21,084 nt of DNA from Actinomycetes bacterium (GCA_023424135.1 JAFAEH010000330.1:1-21084); one strand, 5' to 3'; positions 1 through 8,207 are shown, counted from the stretch's first letter. Made by a program: numbers and translations. The notes: a model not told the origin generated them from the sequence alone.

Positions 1-252
1 CGCGGCGCCCCGCACGGGCACGCCGAGCACGAAGCACCGGGTGAGCACCGCTGCGGCGTCCTGCCCGGCCGCCGCCCCCGGGTCCGTCGCGCGCAGCGCC
101 GGGACCGCCTCCCCGCGGTCGAGCGCACCCGACGCGACGGGGCCGAGCAGGTCCTCGACGTGCTCGACGACGTACGCGGCGGCGGACAGGTCCGCCCGCA
201 GCGCGTCGACGAGCGCGGGGACGACGACGGGGGTCTGCGGGGCGGCGCTCAC
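1..252 (-). CDS. N-terminal part of a probable SAM-dependent methyltransferase (partial)
   Basis: Only the first 84 codons are present; the frame is open to the left edge. The start is a GTG at 250-252 (protein begins VSAAPQTPVVV). The visible part is an alpha-helical segment with the pattern ALVDALRADLSAAAYVVEHV, then DLLGPVASGAL and a TRCFVLGVPV stretch. From memory this resembles the N-terminal domain (DUF7059 type) in front of the catalytic domain of an actinobacterial class I methyltransferase. The SAM-binding motifs would lie outside the window, so the catalytic assignment is inferred. It follows the EEP gene on the same strand after a 79-bp gap. No strong Shine-Dalgarno site precedes the GTG, so the exact start is uncertain. 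Confidence 0.6.
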   Translation of the reverse strand, partial: MSAAPQTPVVVPALVDALRADLSAAAYVVEHVEDLLGPVASGALDRGEAVPALRATDPGAAAGQDAAAVLTRCFVLGVPVRGAA

Positions 253-331
253 AGCCCCATGGTCGCAGCCCTGGACGAGTGACACGTCGACGGCGGGACG
301 ACGCACGGCCCGCCGACGTGGGTCGCCGAGG

Positions 332-1027
332 TCAGGTCTCCGGCAGGTGCAGGTCGACGACGAGCGGGCGGTGGTCGCTCGCGATGCCGACGGCGGCGTC
401 GTCGGGGACGGTCGCGTCGAGGACGGGCAGCCGCGGGTCGACGAGCACGGCGTCGATCCGCACGCGCGGGACGTCGGCCGGGTAGGTGGGGGCCGGGTCG
501 GGCTCGACGACGGCGGCGGCGTCCTGCAGGCCGTCGGCGGTCAGCGCGACCCAGGACGGACCACCGGGTCGCTCGTTGAGGTCGCCCGCGACGACGACGG
601 GCGCGTGGGTGCCGCGCACGAGGCGGCGTACCAGCAGGTCGACGTGCCGGGCCCGCTCGTGCGTGCGCAGCCCGAGGTGCACGACGACGACGCGTACGCC
701 GTCGACCTGTGCGGTCGCGACGCCGCGACGCGTCAGGCCGAGGCGCCACGGCAGGCGCAGCGCGGTCGCGGCACGCACGGCGCGGTAGGGCGCGATGAGC
801 AGCGCCGTGGTGCGCGCACCACCCCCGCCGACGACGACGCGCAGGCCCGTGCGGGCCGCGAACCGCCGCAGCCGCGCCCGCCCGGTGACACCGCGCGGGG
901 GTTCCTGCACCGCGAGCACGTCAGGACGCGCGGCGCGCACGACGTCGACGAGCGCGTCGACCTCCTCGCGCAGCCCGCGCAGGTTGTAGGTCATGACCCG
1001 CAGGGTCGAGACGTCACGCGCGTCCAC
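332..1027 (-). CDS. Endonuclease/exonuclease/phosphatase (EEP) family metal-dependent hydrolase
   Basis: A 231-residue protein with the EEP fold signatures in order: MTYNLRG near residue 12, the metal-binding Glu in AVQEPP (E42), VVVVHLGL at about 114-121, the GDLN motif at 148-151, RIDAVLV with the conserved Asp at about 192, and the terminal SDHRPLV with catalytic His at 219. The family hydrolyses phosphodiester or phosphoester bonds using Mg2+; substrates range from DNA to phospholipids and cannot be told from sequence. No signal peptide is visible, so it is probably cytoplasmic. The GTG at 1025-1027 is chosen because GGAGG lies five bases upstream (1033-1037). The ATG at 992-994 is an alternative but would sit at the very edge of the first beta strand. 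It is divergent from the mannanase gene. Confidence 0.85.
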   Translation of the reverse strand: MDARDVSTLRVMTYNLRGLREEVDALVDVVRAARPDVLAVQEPPRGVTGRARLRRFAARTGLRVVVGGGGARTTALLIAPYRAVRAATALRLPWRLGLTRRGVATAQVDGVRVVVVHLGLRTHERARHVDLLVRRLVRGTHAPVVVAGDLNERPGGPSWVALTADGLQDAAAVVEPDPAPTYPADVPRVRIDAVLVDPRLPVLDATVPDDAAVGIASDHRPLVVDLHLPET

Positions 1028-1110
1028 CGCCACCTCCGTCGACGTCGGCGTTCCCCCGGCCGCGCGCAGCGTACCGAGCGGGCGCCCCGCGGGACACCCT
1101 GTCCGATTCC

Positions 1111-1137
1111 GACTTTCTTTGGTAACTTGCGAAAGTC
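1111..1137. promoter_or_regulatory. Candidate operator: 7-bp inverted repeat in the divergent EEP/mannanase gap
   Basis: GACTTTC and GAAAGTC form a perfect 7-bp inverted repeat separated by 13 bases. It is in the only A/T-rich stretch of the 157-bp gap between two divergent genes, about 50-75 bp before the mannanase ATG. The geometry (two half-sites about two helical turns apart, centre to centre) suits a dimeric transcription factor controlling a polysaccharide-degradation gene. The regulator is not in the window and no convincing -10/-35 pair was found. Confidence 0.35.
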
Positions 1138-1184
1138 TTCGCGGGTGCGCCGACGCACCGCGACACCGACCAGGAGGTTCGACG

Positions 1185-4100
1185 ATGAACCGTTCCGTCC
1201 ATGCCCGCACGCGCTCCGGGGCACGCGCCCTGGGCGCCGCGTCCGCCGCGCTCGCGGTCGGCCTCACCGGCGCCCTGGCCGCACCGGCCACGGCGGCCAC
1301 GGCACCCGCGCCGCCGCCCGAGACCCGCACCGTGAGCATCGTCGACCCGGACGCGACCGCGGCCACCCGGTCCCTGTTCACCTACCTCGACGACGTCCGC
1401 GGCGAGCAGGTCCTCGTCGGGCACCAGCACACGACGTCGTTCGGGCTGACGATCGGCGAGGCAGACGGCACGACGTCCGACGTCCAGAACACCTACGGCG
1501 ACTTCCCCGCCCTGTTCGGCTGGGACACCCTCATCCTGCGCGGCGACGAGCGCCCCGGGACGCACGACGCGACGACCGAGCAGAACATCGCGGCCTTCGC
1601 GGACTACATCGAGAAGGCGCACGCGATCGGGTCGGTGCAGACGATCAGCGCGCACGTCGAGAACTTCGTCACCGGCGGGTCGTTCTACGACACGTCCGGC
1701 GACACGCTGCGGGCGGTGCTGCCCGGCGGCGCGAAGAACGCCGAGCTCAACGCGTACCTCGACGACATCGCGACCCTCGCGGGGCAGATCCGCGACGAGG
1801 ACGGCGAGCTCATCCCGATCGTGTTCCGCCCCTGGCACGAGAACGCGGGCTCGTGGTTCTGGTGGGGTGCCGCGTTCGGCTCGCCCGGTGAGTACAAGGA
1901 GCTGTTCCGCTACACCGTCGAGTACCTGCGCGACGTCAAGGGCGTGTCGAACTTCCTGTACTCGTTCTCCCCCGGCGGCGGGTTCGGCGGCAACGCCGAG
2001 ACGTACCTGCGCACCTACCCGGGCGACGAGTTCGTCGACGTCCTCGGGCTCGACACGTACGACGCGACGGGCTCGCAGGCGTTCCTCGACGGCCTCGTCG
2101 CGGACCTCGCCATGATCGCGGACCTCGCCGACGAGAAGGGCAAGGTCTCCGCGTACACCGAGTTCGGCGTCACCGGCGGCGTCGGCACCGCAGGGTCCAG
2201 CCCCGAGGCGTGGTTCACGAAGGTCCTCGCCGCGATCGCGGCCGACCCGCAGGCGTCGCGCACGGCGTACATGCAGACGTGGGCCAACTTCGACGCGGGA
2301 CAGCACTTCGTCCCCGTGGGGGACGACGCCCTCGTCGCGGACTTCCAGGCGTTCGTCGACGACCCGTACACGGCCATGTCCTCCGAGCTCGACCGCGACG
2401 ACGTCTTCGGCCGGGACGTCACGACGACCCCGCACGCCCCGCTCGTGCACGTCGTGTCCCCCGCGGACGGGTCGCGCGTCGCGACCTCCCCGACGACGCT
2501 GCGCGTGCGCGTCGCCGACCTCGACGCCGACGCCGTGCGCGTCACCGTCGCCGCACCGGGCGCGAGCGACCCCGACGCCGTCGTCGACCTCGCGCCCGAC
2601 GGCGCGCTGTGGTGGACCGCGCCGCTGGACCTGCCGGCGGACCTCCTCGACAACTCGACCCGCACGTTCACGGCCGAGGTCCTCGTCGACGACGCGGTCG
2701 TGCTGACCGACGCCGCACAGGTCGTGCTCGGTGCGCGGCCGACGTTCGGTCCGGGCGTCGTCGACGACTTCGAGGGCTACGGCGACGACACCGCGCTGCG
2801 CGCCGAGTACGTGCAGTACGGCGCCAACGAGATCACGCTCGAGACCGGCACCGTCGGCGGCGGCGAGCAGGCCCTGCGCCTCGACTACGACTTCGCCACC
2901 CAGACGTACACGGGCATCGGCAAGCAGATCGGCGGCGACTGGTCCGACCTCAACGAGCTGAGCCTGTGGTACGACCCCGACGGCTCGGACAACACGCTGG
3001 TCCTGCAGCTCGTGGCCGGCGGCGTGTCCTACGAGGCGTACCCGTCGCTCGCTGGTGACGAGCCGCAGCGCGTCGCGATCCCGTTCGTCGACTGGCGCCC
3101 CGCCCCGTGGGACACCGCGAACGCGAACCGTCGCATCACCGACGACGACCTGCGCGCGATCACGCAGTTCAACGTGTACGTCAACGCGGTCGACGGCGCC
3201 CCGACCTCGGGCTCGGTCGTCGTCGACGACATCACCGCGCTGCCGGGCGTCGAACCGCCGCCGCTGTTCTCCGACGTGCCGAAGGGCCACCCGTACGAGA
3301 CCGAGATCCTGTGGATGCACGCCCAGGGCATCGACACCGGGTACGCCGACGGCACCTACCGGCCGACCCGCGTCGTGACCCGGGCCGACGCCGCGGCCAC
3401 GCTGTACGCCTACGCGGGTGACGGGGCCGTGCCGACGGTGCGCTACCCGACGTTCTGGGACGTGCCGCGCACGCACCGCTCCTACCGGGCGGTCGAGTGG
3501 CTCGCCGCCCAGCGGATCGCGGACAGCCGGCCGATCCCCCTGTTCGCACCGAGCCTGCCGCTGGACCGCACGAGCCTGAGCGTGTGGCTCTACCGCCTGG
3601 CCGGTGAGCCCGAGGTCGACGCGAGCGGGCTCGCGTTCCGCGACGTGCCGAAGAAGCTCGCGGCGCGCGACGCGATCGCGTGGGCCACGCAGACCGGCGT
3701 GGTCGACCCGGCGTCGGCCACGACGTTCGGCGTGCTGCGGCCCGTGACCCGCCAGGACCTGGCACGGTCGCTGTACCGGGTCGACCACCTGCCGAGCCCG
3801 CTCGAGCCCGTCGTGCTCTTCGACTTCGCCGACGGCGCGCAGGGCTGGTCGGCGGCCGCGGGCACCGCGACAGGCGTCGACGGCGCCCTCGCGGTCGAGG
3901 CACCGGGCGCCGACGGCTCGTGGGTCGGCGTCACGGGCGGGTGGGACCTGACGGGTCGCACCCAGCTCGTCGTGGACGCCGTGGCGACCACCGGGTTCGA
4001 CACGAAGCTCGCGCTGCAGGTCGGCCCGTCGTGGACGTGGTGCGAGACCGCGCAGACGGGCTGGGTGGGCGCACCCACGCAGGACGTCGTGCTCGACCTG

Positions 4101-4205
4101 ACGTCCCTGACCCCCGAGTGCGCGGCCGGTCTGGCCGACGTCAAGGGCATCAACCTGTACCTCAACACCGGCAGCCACGTGCTCGACGACGTCGAGGTGC
4201 GCTGA
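1185..4205 (+). CDS. man26A: Secreted multimodular beta-1,4-mannanase (GH26) with CBM and SLH repeats
   Basis: A 1006-residue endo-beta-1,4-mannanase that cleaves mannan backbones outside the cell. Modules in order: signal peptide about 1-37 (basic N terminus, hydrophobic core, APATA cleavage site); GH26 catalytic domain about 45-405; Ig-like domain about 420-515; CBM23/CBM11-like carbohydrate-binding module about 525-688 (starts VVDDFEGYG); three SLH-like repeats about 692-868 (FSDVPKGHPYETEILWMHAQ, FWDVPRTH, FRDVPKK); and a C-terminal jelly-roll-like module about 876-1006. The acid/base Glu is E219 in FRPWHENAGSW and the nucleophile is E326 in AYTEFGVT. Their 107-residue spacing equals that of C. 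fimi Man26A, which has the same module order. The SLH repeats suggest attachment to the cell wall. The ATG at 1185 has AGGAGG (1172-1177) upstream; the frame is open further 5' but that part does not look coding. Confidence 0.93.
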   Translation: MNRSVHARTRSGARALGAASAALAVGLTGALAAPATAATAPAPPPETRTVSIVDPDATAATRSLFTYLDDVRGEQVLVGHQHTTSFGLTIGEADGTTSDVQNTYGDFPALFGWDTLILRGDERPGTHDATTEQNIAAFADYIEKAHAIGSVQTISAHVENFVTGGSFYDTSGDTLRAVLPGGAKNAELNAYLDDIATLAGQIRDEDGELIPIVFRPWHENAGSWFWWGAAFGSPGEYKELFRYTVEYLRDVKGVSNFLYSFSPGGGFGGNAETYLRTYPGDEFVDVLGLDTYDATGSQAFLDGLVADLAMIADLADEKGKVSAYTEFGVTGGVGTAGSSPEAWFTKVLAAIAADPQASRTAYMQTWANFDAGQHFVPVGDDALVADFQAFVDDPYTAMSSELDRDDVFGRDVTTTPHAPLVHVVSPADGSRVATSPTTLRVRVADLDADAVRVTVAAPGASDPDAVVDLAPDGALWWTAPLDLPADLLDNSTRTFTAEVLVDDAVVLTDAAQVVLGARPTFGPGVVDDFEGYGDDTALRAEYVQYGANEITLETGTVGGGEQALRLDYDFATQTYTGIGKQIGGDWSDLNELSLWYDPDGSDNTLVLQLVAGGVSYEAYPSLAGDEPQRVAIPFVDWRPAPWDTANANRRITDDDLRAITQFNVYVNAVDGAPTSGSVVVDDITALPGVEPPPLFSDVPKGHPYETEILWMHAQGIDTGYADGTYRPTRVVTRADAAATLYAYAGDGAVPTVRYPTFWDVPRTHRSYRAVEWLAAQRIADSRPIPLFAPSLPLDRTSLSVWLYRLAGEPEVDASGLAFRDVPKKLAARDAIAWATQTGVVDPASATTFGVLRPVTRQDLARSLYRVDHLPSPLEPVVLFDFADGAQGWSAAAGTATGVDGALAVEAPGADGSWVGVTGGWDLTGRTQLVVDAVATTGFDTKLALQVGPSWTWCETAQTGWVGAPTQDVVLDLTSLTPECAAGLADVKGINLYLNTGSHVLDDVEVR

Positions 4206-4223
4206 CCGCAGGGGGTACGGCAC

Positions 4224-4266
4224 GAGGGCGGGGCGTCCCGGGCGCGGCACGGGACGGCCCGCCCTC
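4224..4266 (+). terminator. Strong hairpin, probable terminator after the mannanase gene
   Basis: A 17-bp stem (4224-4240 with 4250-4266) has one mismatch (4233/4257) and a 9-base loop. It begins 18 bases after the mannanase stop. No T-tract follows, which is common for actinobacterial terminators. It probably separates the mannanase transcript from the lipoprotein gene. Confidence 0.6.
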
Positions 4267-4317
4267 CGTCGTGCTGCTGGCGTACGGTGGGGGGCGACAG
4301 CGACGAGAGGACGGCAC

Positions 4318-5007
4318 GTGCGCGCACTCCCTGCCCTGGCCGCGGCGGCGACGGCCGCCCTGCTCCTGACCGCCTGCACGGGCGGCGACGACGACGCGAC
4401 GCCTGCGGGTACGGCGACGGGCGGCGCGTCGACGTCGGACGACGGCGCCGCGACGGACGGGGACGACGGGTCGGACGCGGGGTCGGCGCCCGAGGAGGTC
4501 GTCGTCGGCGGTGCCAGCGAGGACTGCCTCGCCGGCACCTGGGAGCTCGACCTCGCCGCGATGCAGGGCGACCTGCGCTCGCTGTTCACGGACACCGACG
4601 GCAGCGTCGACGTGCACGTCGAGGGCACCACGACGTACGAGTTCACGCCCGGCGGCGCGTTCGCGGCGACCGTCGACTCGTCGTCGTCGATGACGATGAG
4701 CGCGCAGGACGACGACCTGGAGTCCACGACGGTGTCGAGCGGCTCGCTCGCGGGCGCCTGGTCGCTCGCCGGTGACCAGCTCACGATCTCCGACGTCGAC
4801 ACCTCCGGCCTGGACGTCGAGACGTCCGCCACGATGAACGGCGAGGAGCTCGAGCTGCCTGCCGGCTCCGCCGAGGACGCGATCGAGGTCCTGCCCCCGA
4901 CGCTCTCCACGGTCGGGTGCTCCGCGGACCGGCTCTCCCTGACGACGACGCTGTCGACCGACGAGGACGACGAGCACGTCGACGTCGTCTACACGCTACG
5001 GCGCTGA
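4318..5007 (+). CDS. Small secreted lipoprotein of unknown function
   Basis: A 229-residue protein starting at GTG 4318, with AGAGGA about eight bases upstream. The N terminus is a lipoprotein signal: a hydrophobic run followed by LTAC, with the lipidated Cys at residue 20. An Asp/Ala/Gly/Thr-rich flexible linker covers about 21-65. A compact domain from about 68 (ASEDCLAGTWELDLAAM) to the end follows, with alternating beta-strand-like segments (TTTYEFTPGG, GAWSLAGDQLTIS, VDVVYTLRR). The pattern of a GTWELD start followed by repeated strands recalls lipocalin-like beta-barrels, but no family could be named. It is expected to be anchored to the outer face of the membrane. It follows the mannanase on the same strand beyond a hairpin, so co-transcription is doubtful, and it faces hppA convergently. 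Confidence 0.75.
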   Translation: MRALPALAAAATAALLLTACTGGDDDATPAGTATGGASTSDDGAATDGDDGSDAGSAPEEVVVGGASEDCLAGTWELDLAAMQGDLRSLFTDTDGSVDVHVEGTTTYEFTPGGAFAATVDSSSSMTMSAQDDDLESTTVSSGSLAGAWSLAGDQLTISDVDTSGLDVETSATMNGEELELPAGSAEDAIEVLPPTLSTVGCSADRLSLTTTLSTDEDDEHVDVVYTLRR

Positions 5008-5031
5008 CCCCCCAGCTCGACGCACCGCACA

Positions 5032-5085
5032 CCCCCTCCCCGACGCCCCTCCCCGGTGCGCCCCCTCCCCCGTGCGCCCCTCCCC
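5032..5085. repeat. C-rich degenerate tandem repeat, 14-16 bp units
   Basis: Four units start at 5032, 5046, 5061 and 5077. Each contains CCCCTCCCC, and most are followed by a GACG or GTGCG spacer. The minus strand therefore carries several G-runs that could form a quadruplex downstream of hppA. It lies directly next to the first palindrome copy. Confidence 0.6.
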
Positions 5086-5087
5086 AA

Positions 5088-5122
5088 GGCGTGAGAGTGC
5101 AATCGGATCGCTCTCTCACGCC
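5088..5122. repeat. Intergenic palindromic repeat, copy 1 at the lipoprotein/hppA locus
   Basis: A 35-bp imperfect palindrome: 17-base arms around a central G at 5105. The outer ten bases of each arm (GGCGTGAGAG / CTCTCACGCC) pair perfectly and the inner part has two mismatches. Flanking CCAA and CTGG nearly extend the stem to 5084-5126. It could act as a terminator for either convergent gene, but the same sequence recurs at 5189 and, in opposite orientation, at 17190-17456. Confidence 0.85.
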
Positions 5123-5138
5123 CTGGGAGGGCGGGCAG

Positions 5139-5174
5139 GCACACACGCGCACGCACGCACGCGCACACGCGCAC
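5139..5174. repeat. 36-bp alternating purine/pyrimidine tract
   Basis: Unbroken alternation of GC and AC dinucleotides, the composition that favours left-handed Z-DNA under negative supercoiling. It sits midway between the two palindromes in the convergent gap between the lipoprotein gene and hppA. Confidence 0.7.
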
Positions 5175-5188
5175 CGCACCCACCCCCG

Positions 5189-5223
5189 GGCGTGAGAGTG
5201 CAATCGGATCGCTCTCTCACGCC
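5189..5223. repeat. Intergenic palindromic repeat, copy 2 at the lipoprotein/hppA locus
   Basis: Identical over 35 bp to the copy at 5088-5122 and displaced by exactly 101 bp in the same orientation. It ends 37 bp before the hppA stop codon, so it would form a hairpin in the hppA 3' untranslated region. Confidence 0.85.
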
Positions 5224-5259
5224 CTGGTGGGCGGCCCGGGGAGGGTGGGCGGACGCGTG

Positions 5260-7551
5260 TCAGCCGACGAGCTGCGTCTCGTGCTCCAGACGACCCTCGC
5301 GGTCGACCTTCGCGGCGCGCAGGCGCGAGGCGATCACGGCACCGAACGCGATGGCCGTCGCGGCGATCGCGATCGACAGCCGCACGACGTGGTTCGCGTC
5401 GTCACCGACCGAGACCGCGACGACCGCGGGTGCGATGAGCACCGCCACGAGGTTCATGACCTTGATCAGCGGGTTGATCGCCGGGCCCGCGGTGTCCTTG
5501 AACGGGTCGCCGACGGTGTCGCCGATGACGGCCGCGGCGTGCGCGGGTGAGCCCTTGCCGCCGTAGTGGCCGTCCTCGATGATCTTCTTCGCGTTGTCCC
5601 ACGTGCCGCCGGAGTTCGCGAGGAACACGGCCATGAGGACACCCGAGCCGATCGCCCCGGCGAGGAACCCGGCGAGCGGCCCGACACCCAGCCCGAACCC
5701 GACCGCGATCGGCGCGAACGCGGCGAGCAGCCCAGGCGTCGCGAGCTCACGCAGCGAGTCGCGCGTGCAGATGTCGACGACGCGTCCGTACTCGGGCCGC
5801 ACCTCGCCCGTCATGATCCCCGGGTGGTCGCGGAACTGGCGGCGTACCTCGAACACGATCGCGCCCGCCGCTCGGGTCACGGCGTCGACCGCGAGGCCCG
5901 AGAACAGGAACACGGTCGCACCGCCGAGGATCACGCCGACGAGCGTGACGGGGCTGATGATCTCGTACGACAGCATCGCGGCGACCAGGTCGTCGCCGAT
6001 CTCGCCGCGGATGCCGGCGAGCGCGTGGCTGACCGCGTCCGCGTACGACCCGAACAGCGCCGTCGCCGCGAGGACCGCGGTGGCGATCGCGATGCCCTTG
6101 GTGACGGCCTTGGTGGTGTTGCCCACGGCGTCGAGGTCGGTGAGGATCTGCGCGCCCTCGTCGGACACGTCACCGGACATCTCGGCGATGCCCTGCGCGT
6201 TGTCGCTGACCGGGCCGAACGTGTCCATCGCGACGATCACGCCGACCGTGGTCAGCAGGCCGCAGCCCGCGAGCGCGATGAGGAACAGCGCGAGCGGCAC
6301 CGAGCCGCCGGCGAGCAGGAACACCCCGCAGATCGCGGCCGCGATGATGCCCGCGGTGTACACGGCGGACTCGAACCCGACGCCGATGCCGGACAGCACG
6401 ACCGTCGCCGGACCCGTGAGGGTCGTCCGCGCGACGTGCAGCGTCGGCTTGCTCGTCGTGCCGGTGAAGTAGCCGGTGACCCACAGGATGATCCCCGCGA
6501 GGACGACGCCGATGAGCACCGCGAGCGATGCGACCAGCCGGGGGTCCCCGGCGTGGCTCTCGAGGCCGGCCGTCCCGCCGGTGAGCGCCGCGAACGACGC
6601 GGGCAGGTAGGTGTAGGCGGCGAGCGACGCGAGCAGCACGCCGACCAGGGCGGACACGTAGAACCCGCGGTTGATGGCGGTCAGCCCGGACTCGTCGCCG
6701 CGCACCCGCGTGATCGCGACACCGAGGGCGGCGACGAGCGCGCCGACCGCGGTGACGATCAGCGGGAACACCATGCCCTGCTCACCGAACGCGGCGCGGC
6801 CCAGGATGAGGGCGGCGACGAGCATGACGGCGTAGGACTCGAACAGGTCGGCGGCCATGCCGGCGCAGTCGCCGACGTTGTCGCCGACGTTGTCCGCGAT
6901 CGTCGCGGCGTTGCGCGGGTCGTCCTCGGGGATGTTCTGCTCGACCTTGCCGACCAGGTCCGCGCCCACGTCGGCGGCCTTGGTGAAGATGCCGCCGCCG
7001 ACGCGCATGAACATCGCGAGCAGCGCGGCGCCGAAGCCGAAGCCCTCGAGCACGGCGGGCGCGTCGCCCCCGTAGACGAGCACGACGACGGCCGCACCCA
7101 GCAGGCCGAGGCCGACCACGGCCATGCCGACGACACCGCCCGTGCGGAACGCGATGCGTGCGCCCTCGGCGCGTCCGCCCGGCAGCGACGCCGCCGCGGC
7201 CACGCGCAGGTTGGCACGCGTCGCGAGCCACATGCCGAGGAACCCGATCGCGGCGGAGAACCCGGCACCGACGAGGAAGAAGATCGACCGGCCGATCTTC
7301 ACGCCCCCGTCGCCGGGCAGCAGGAACAGCAGTGCGCACACGATCGCGGCGAACAGCGCGAGCGTGCGGAACTGGCGGCTGAGGTACGCGGAGGCGCCCT
7401 CCTGGACGGCCTGCGCGATCTGCTGCATCGAGACCGTGCCCTCGCCTGCGGCGAGCACCTGGCGGCGGAGCACCGCCGCGACCACGAGGGCGGCCAGGGC
7501 GACCACGGCGATGGCCGCGACGATCGTGATGCTCGTGGCACCGAGCTGCAT
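5260..7551 (-). CDS. hppA: K+-independent H+-translocating membrane pyrophosphatase
   Basis: A 763-residue polytopic membrane protein that couples hydrolysis of pyrophosphate to proton export. Pyrophosphate-binding signatures are intact: DVGADLVGKVE at about 194-204, EDDPRNAATIADNVGDNVGD just after, GPVSDNAQGIAEMS, and the C-terminal GGTWDNAKKIIEDG and GDTVGDPFKDTAGPA motifs. The subtype-defining segment is GNTTKAVTKG with Lys at 481 and Thr at 484. Lys here marks the K+-independent H+-pumping class; K+-dependent enzymes have Ala. Hydrophobic segments fill the rest (about 15-16 helices). The ATG at 7549-7551 is chosen for the GAGGAGG just upstream; an in-frame start 15 codons earlier is less likely. 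It is next to a bldG-like gene, as in other actinobacteria. Confidence 0.96.
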   Translation of the reverse strand: MQLGATSITIVAAIAVVALAALVVAAVLRRQVLAAGEGTVSMQQIAQAVQEGASAYLSRQFRTLALFAAIVCALLFLLPGDGGVKIGRSIFFLVGAGFSAAIGFLGMWLATRANLRVAAAASLPGGRAEGARIAFRTGGVVGMAVVGLGLLGAAVVVLVYGGDAPAVLEGFGFGAALLAMFMRVGGGIFTKAADVGADLVGKVEQNIPEDDPRNAATIADNVGDNVGDCAGMAADLFESYAVMLVAALILGRAAFGEQGMVFPLIVTAVGALVAALGVAITRVRGDESGLTAINRGFYVSALVGVLLASLAAYTYLPASFAALTGGTAGLESHAGDPRLVASLAVLIGVVLAGIILWVTGYFTGTTSKPTLHVARTTLTGPATVVLSGIGVGFESAVYTAGIIAAAICGVFLLAGGSVPLALFLIALAGCGLLTTVGVIVAMDTFGPVSDNAQGIAEMSGDVSDEGAQILTDLDAVGNTTKAVTKGIAIATAVLAATALFGSYADAVSHALAGIRGEIGDDLVAAMLSYEIISPVTLVGVILGGATVFLFSGLAVDAVTRAAGAIVFEVRRQFRDHPGIMTGEVRPEYGRVVDICTRDSLRELATPGLLAAFAPIAVGFGLGVGPLAGFLAGAIGSGVLMAVFLANSGGTWDNAKKIIEDGHYGGKGSPAHAAAVIGDTVGDPFKDTAGPAINPLIKVMNLVAVLIAPAVVAVSVGDDANHVVRLSIAIAATAIAFGAVIASRLRAAKVDREGRLEHETQLVG

Positions 7552-7629
7552 GCGTCCTCCTCGACACACCTGGCGCGACCCCCCTGGACGCGCCACCGCC
7601 GGACGGCCCCGTTGCCGCCGGACCGGGTG

Positions 7630-7635
7630 AGTCTA
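7630..7635 (-). promoter_or_regulatory. Candidate -10 element for hppA
   Basis: TAGACT on the minus strand fits the actinobacterial TANNNT -10 pattern, about 80 bp before the hppA ATG. The -35 region is poor, so this is tentative. The rest of the 184-bp gap to the bldG-like gene holds nothing else recognisable. Confidence 0.3.
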
Positions 7636-7735
7636 GCGGGGGGTGTGACGCGGGTCGCACCCGGTGTACACACGTCCGTCCCGACGTCGTCCCGGAGCGG
7701 GCCGACGGTCGTCGCGGCCCCGCCGAGGGGCCGCC

Positions 7736-8071
7736 TCAGGCGCCGAGCGCCGCCTCGACGGTCTCCCGGATCGTGAACACCTGGTGCAGCCCGGTGATCC
7801 GGAAGACCTTGAGCAGACGCTCGGAGTCGACGACGAGCACGAGGCGTCCGCCCGCGGTGCGCACACGCTTGAGCGTGCCGACGAGCAGGCCCAGGCCGGT
7901 GGAGTCCATGAAGGTCACGCCCGTGAGGTCGACGACCAGGTCGGTGCGCTCGCGCGACAGCAGCAGGGACACCCGCTCGCGCAGCCGGTCGGCCGACGAC
8001 ACGTCGATCTCGCCGGAGACGTGGACGACGGTGCGCGCGCCGACGTCCTCGCTGGTCACCCGCACGTCCAT
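7736..8071 (-). CDS. bldG: Anti-anti-sigma factor (STAS domain), BldG-like
   Basis: A 111-residue single-domain STAS protein. The phosphorylation loop FMDSTGLGLLVG carries the regulatory Ser at residue 57, the position phosphorylated in Streptomyces coelicolor BldG. Flanking segments VHVSGEIDV, LVVDLTGVTF, LKRVR and LLKVFRITGLHQVFTI also match BldG closely. In its unphosphorylated form such a protein binds anti-sigma factors and releases their sigma partner. The ATG at 8069-8071 has GGGAGGGA a few bases upstream. As in Streptomyces it lies next to hppA, but no HATPase-type anti-sigma kinase gene is adjacent. The genes across the divergent gap are ECF-type sigma factors, not the usual STAS-regulated class. 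Confidence 0.9.
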   Translation of the reverse strand: MDVRVTSEDVGARTVVHVSGEIDVSSADRLRERVSLLLSRERTDLVVDLTGVTFMDSTGLGLLVGTLKRVRTAGGRLVLVVDSERLLKVFRITGLHQVFTIRETVEAALGA

Positions 8072-8183
8072 CGACGTCCCTCCCCGTGCGCCGTGGCGTC
8101 CCGGACATTCAAGCACCTGGACGGCCGCCCGTGGTCCCGCCGCGTCGCAGCGACGTCGACGGGGTGGATCCTGCGACGGACCC

Positions 8184-8207
8184 AACCTTTCGGGCCCGCC
8201 GTTCGTC
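8184..8207 (+). promoter_or_regulatory. ECF-type promoter candidate for sigma module 1
   Basis: AAC (8184-8186, preceded by C) and CGTC (8204-8207) are 17 bp apart, the typical -35/-10 arrangement for ECF sigma factors such as the SigE group. Transcription would begin near 8213-8215. This puts the ATG at 8211 at or before the transcript start and supports the GTG at 8268. The same motif and spacing recur before sigma module 2. The other bases of the divergent 8072-8267 gap show nothing else recognisable. Confidence 0.5.

Noticed and set aside
993..1184. Upstream extension of the mannanase frame to 993
   Set aside because: It overlaps the divergent EEP gene and the promoter region, lacks a ribosome site and would bury the signal peptide; ATG 1185 has AGGAGG.
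1014..4910. 1298-codon open frame on the minus strand across the mannanase and lipoprotein
   Set aside because: It is antisense to two well-supported genes, has Arg/Val/Gly-rich shadow composition and no recognisable domain; long antisense frames are expected at this GC content.
5088..5223. The two palindromes as ordinary terminators only
   Set aside because: They may terminate hppA and the lipoprotein gene, but the same element fills a divergent gap at 17.2-17.5 kb where no gene ends, so termination alone is not enough.
5566..7776. 736-codon plus-strand open frame across hppA
   Set aside because: It mirrors hppA, is dominated by Arg/Asp/Glu/Ala shadow residues and has no domain signature.
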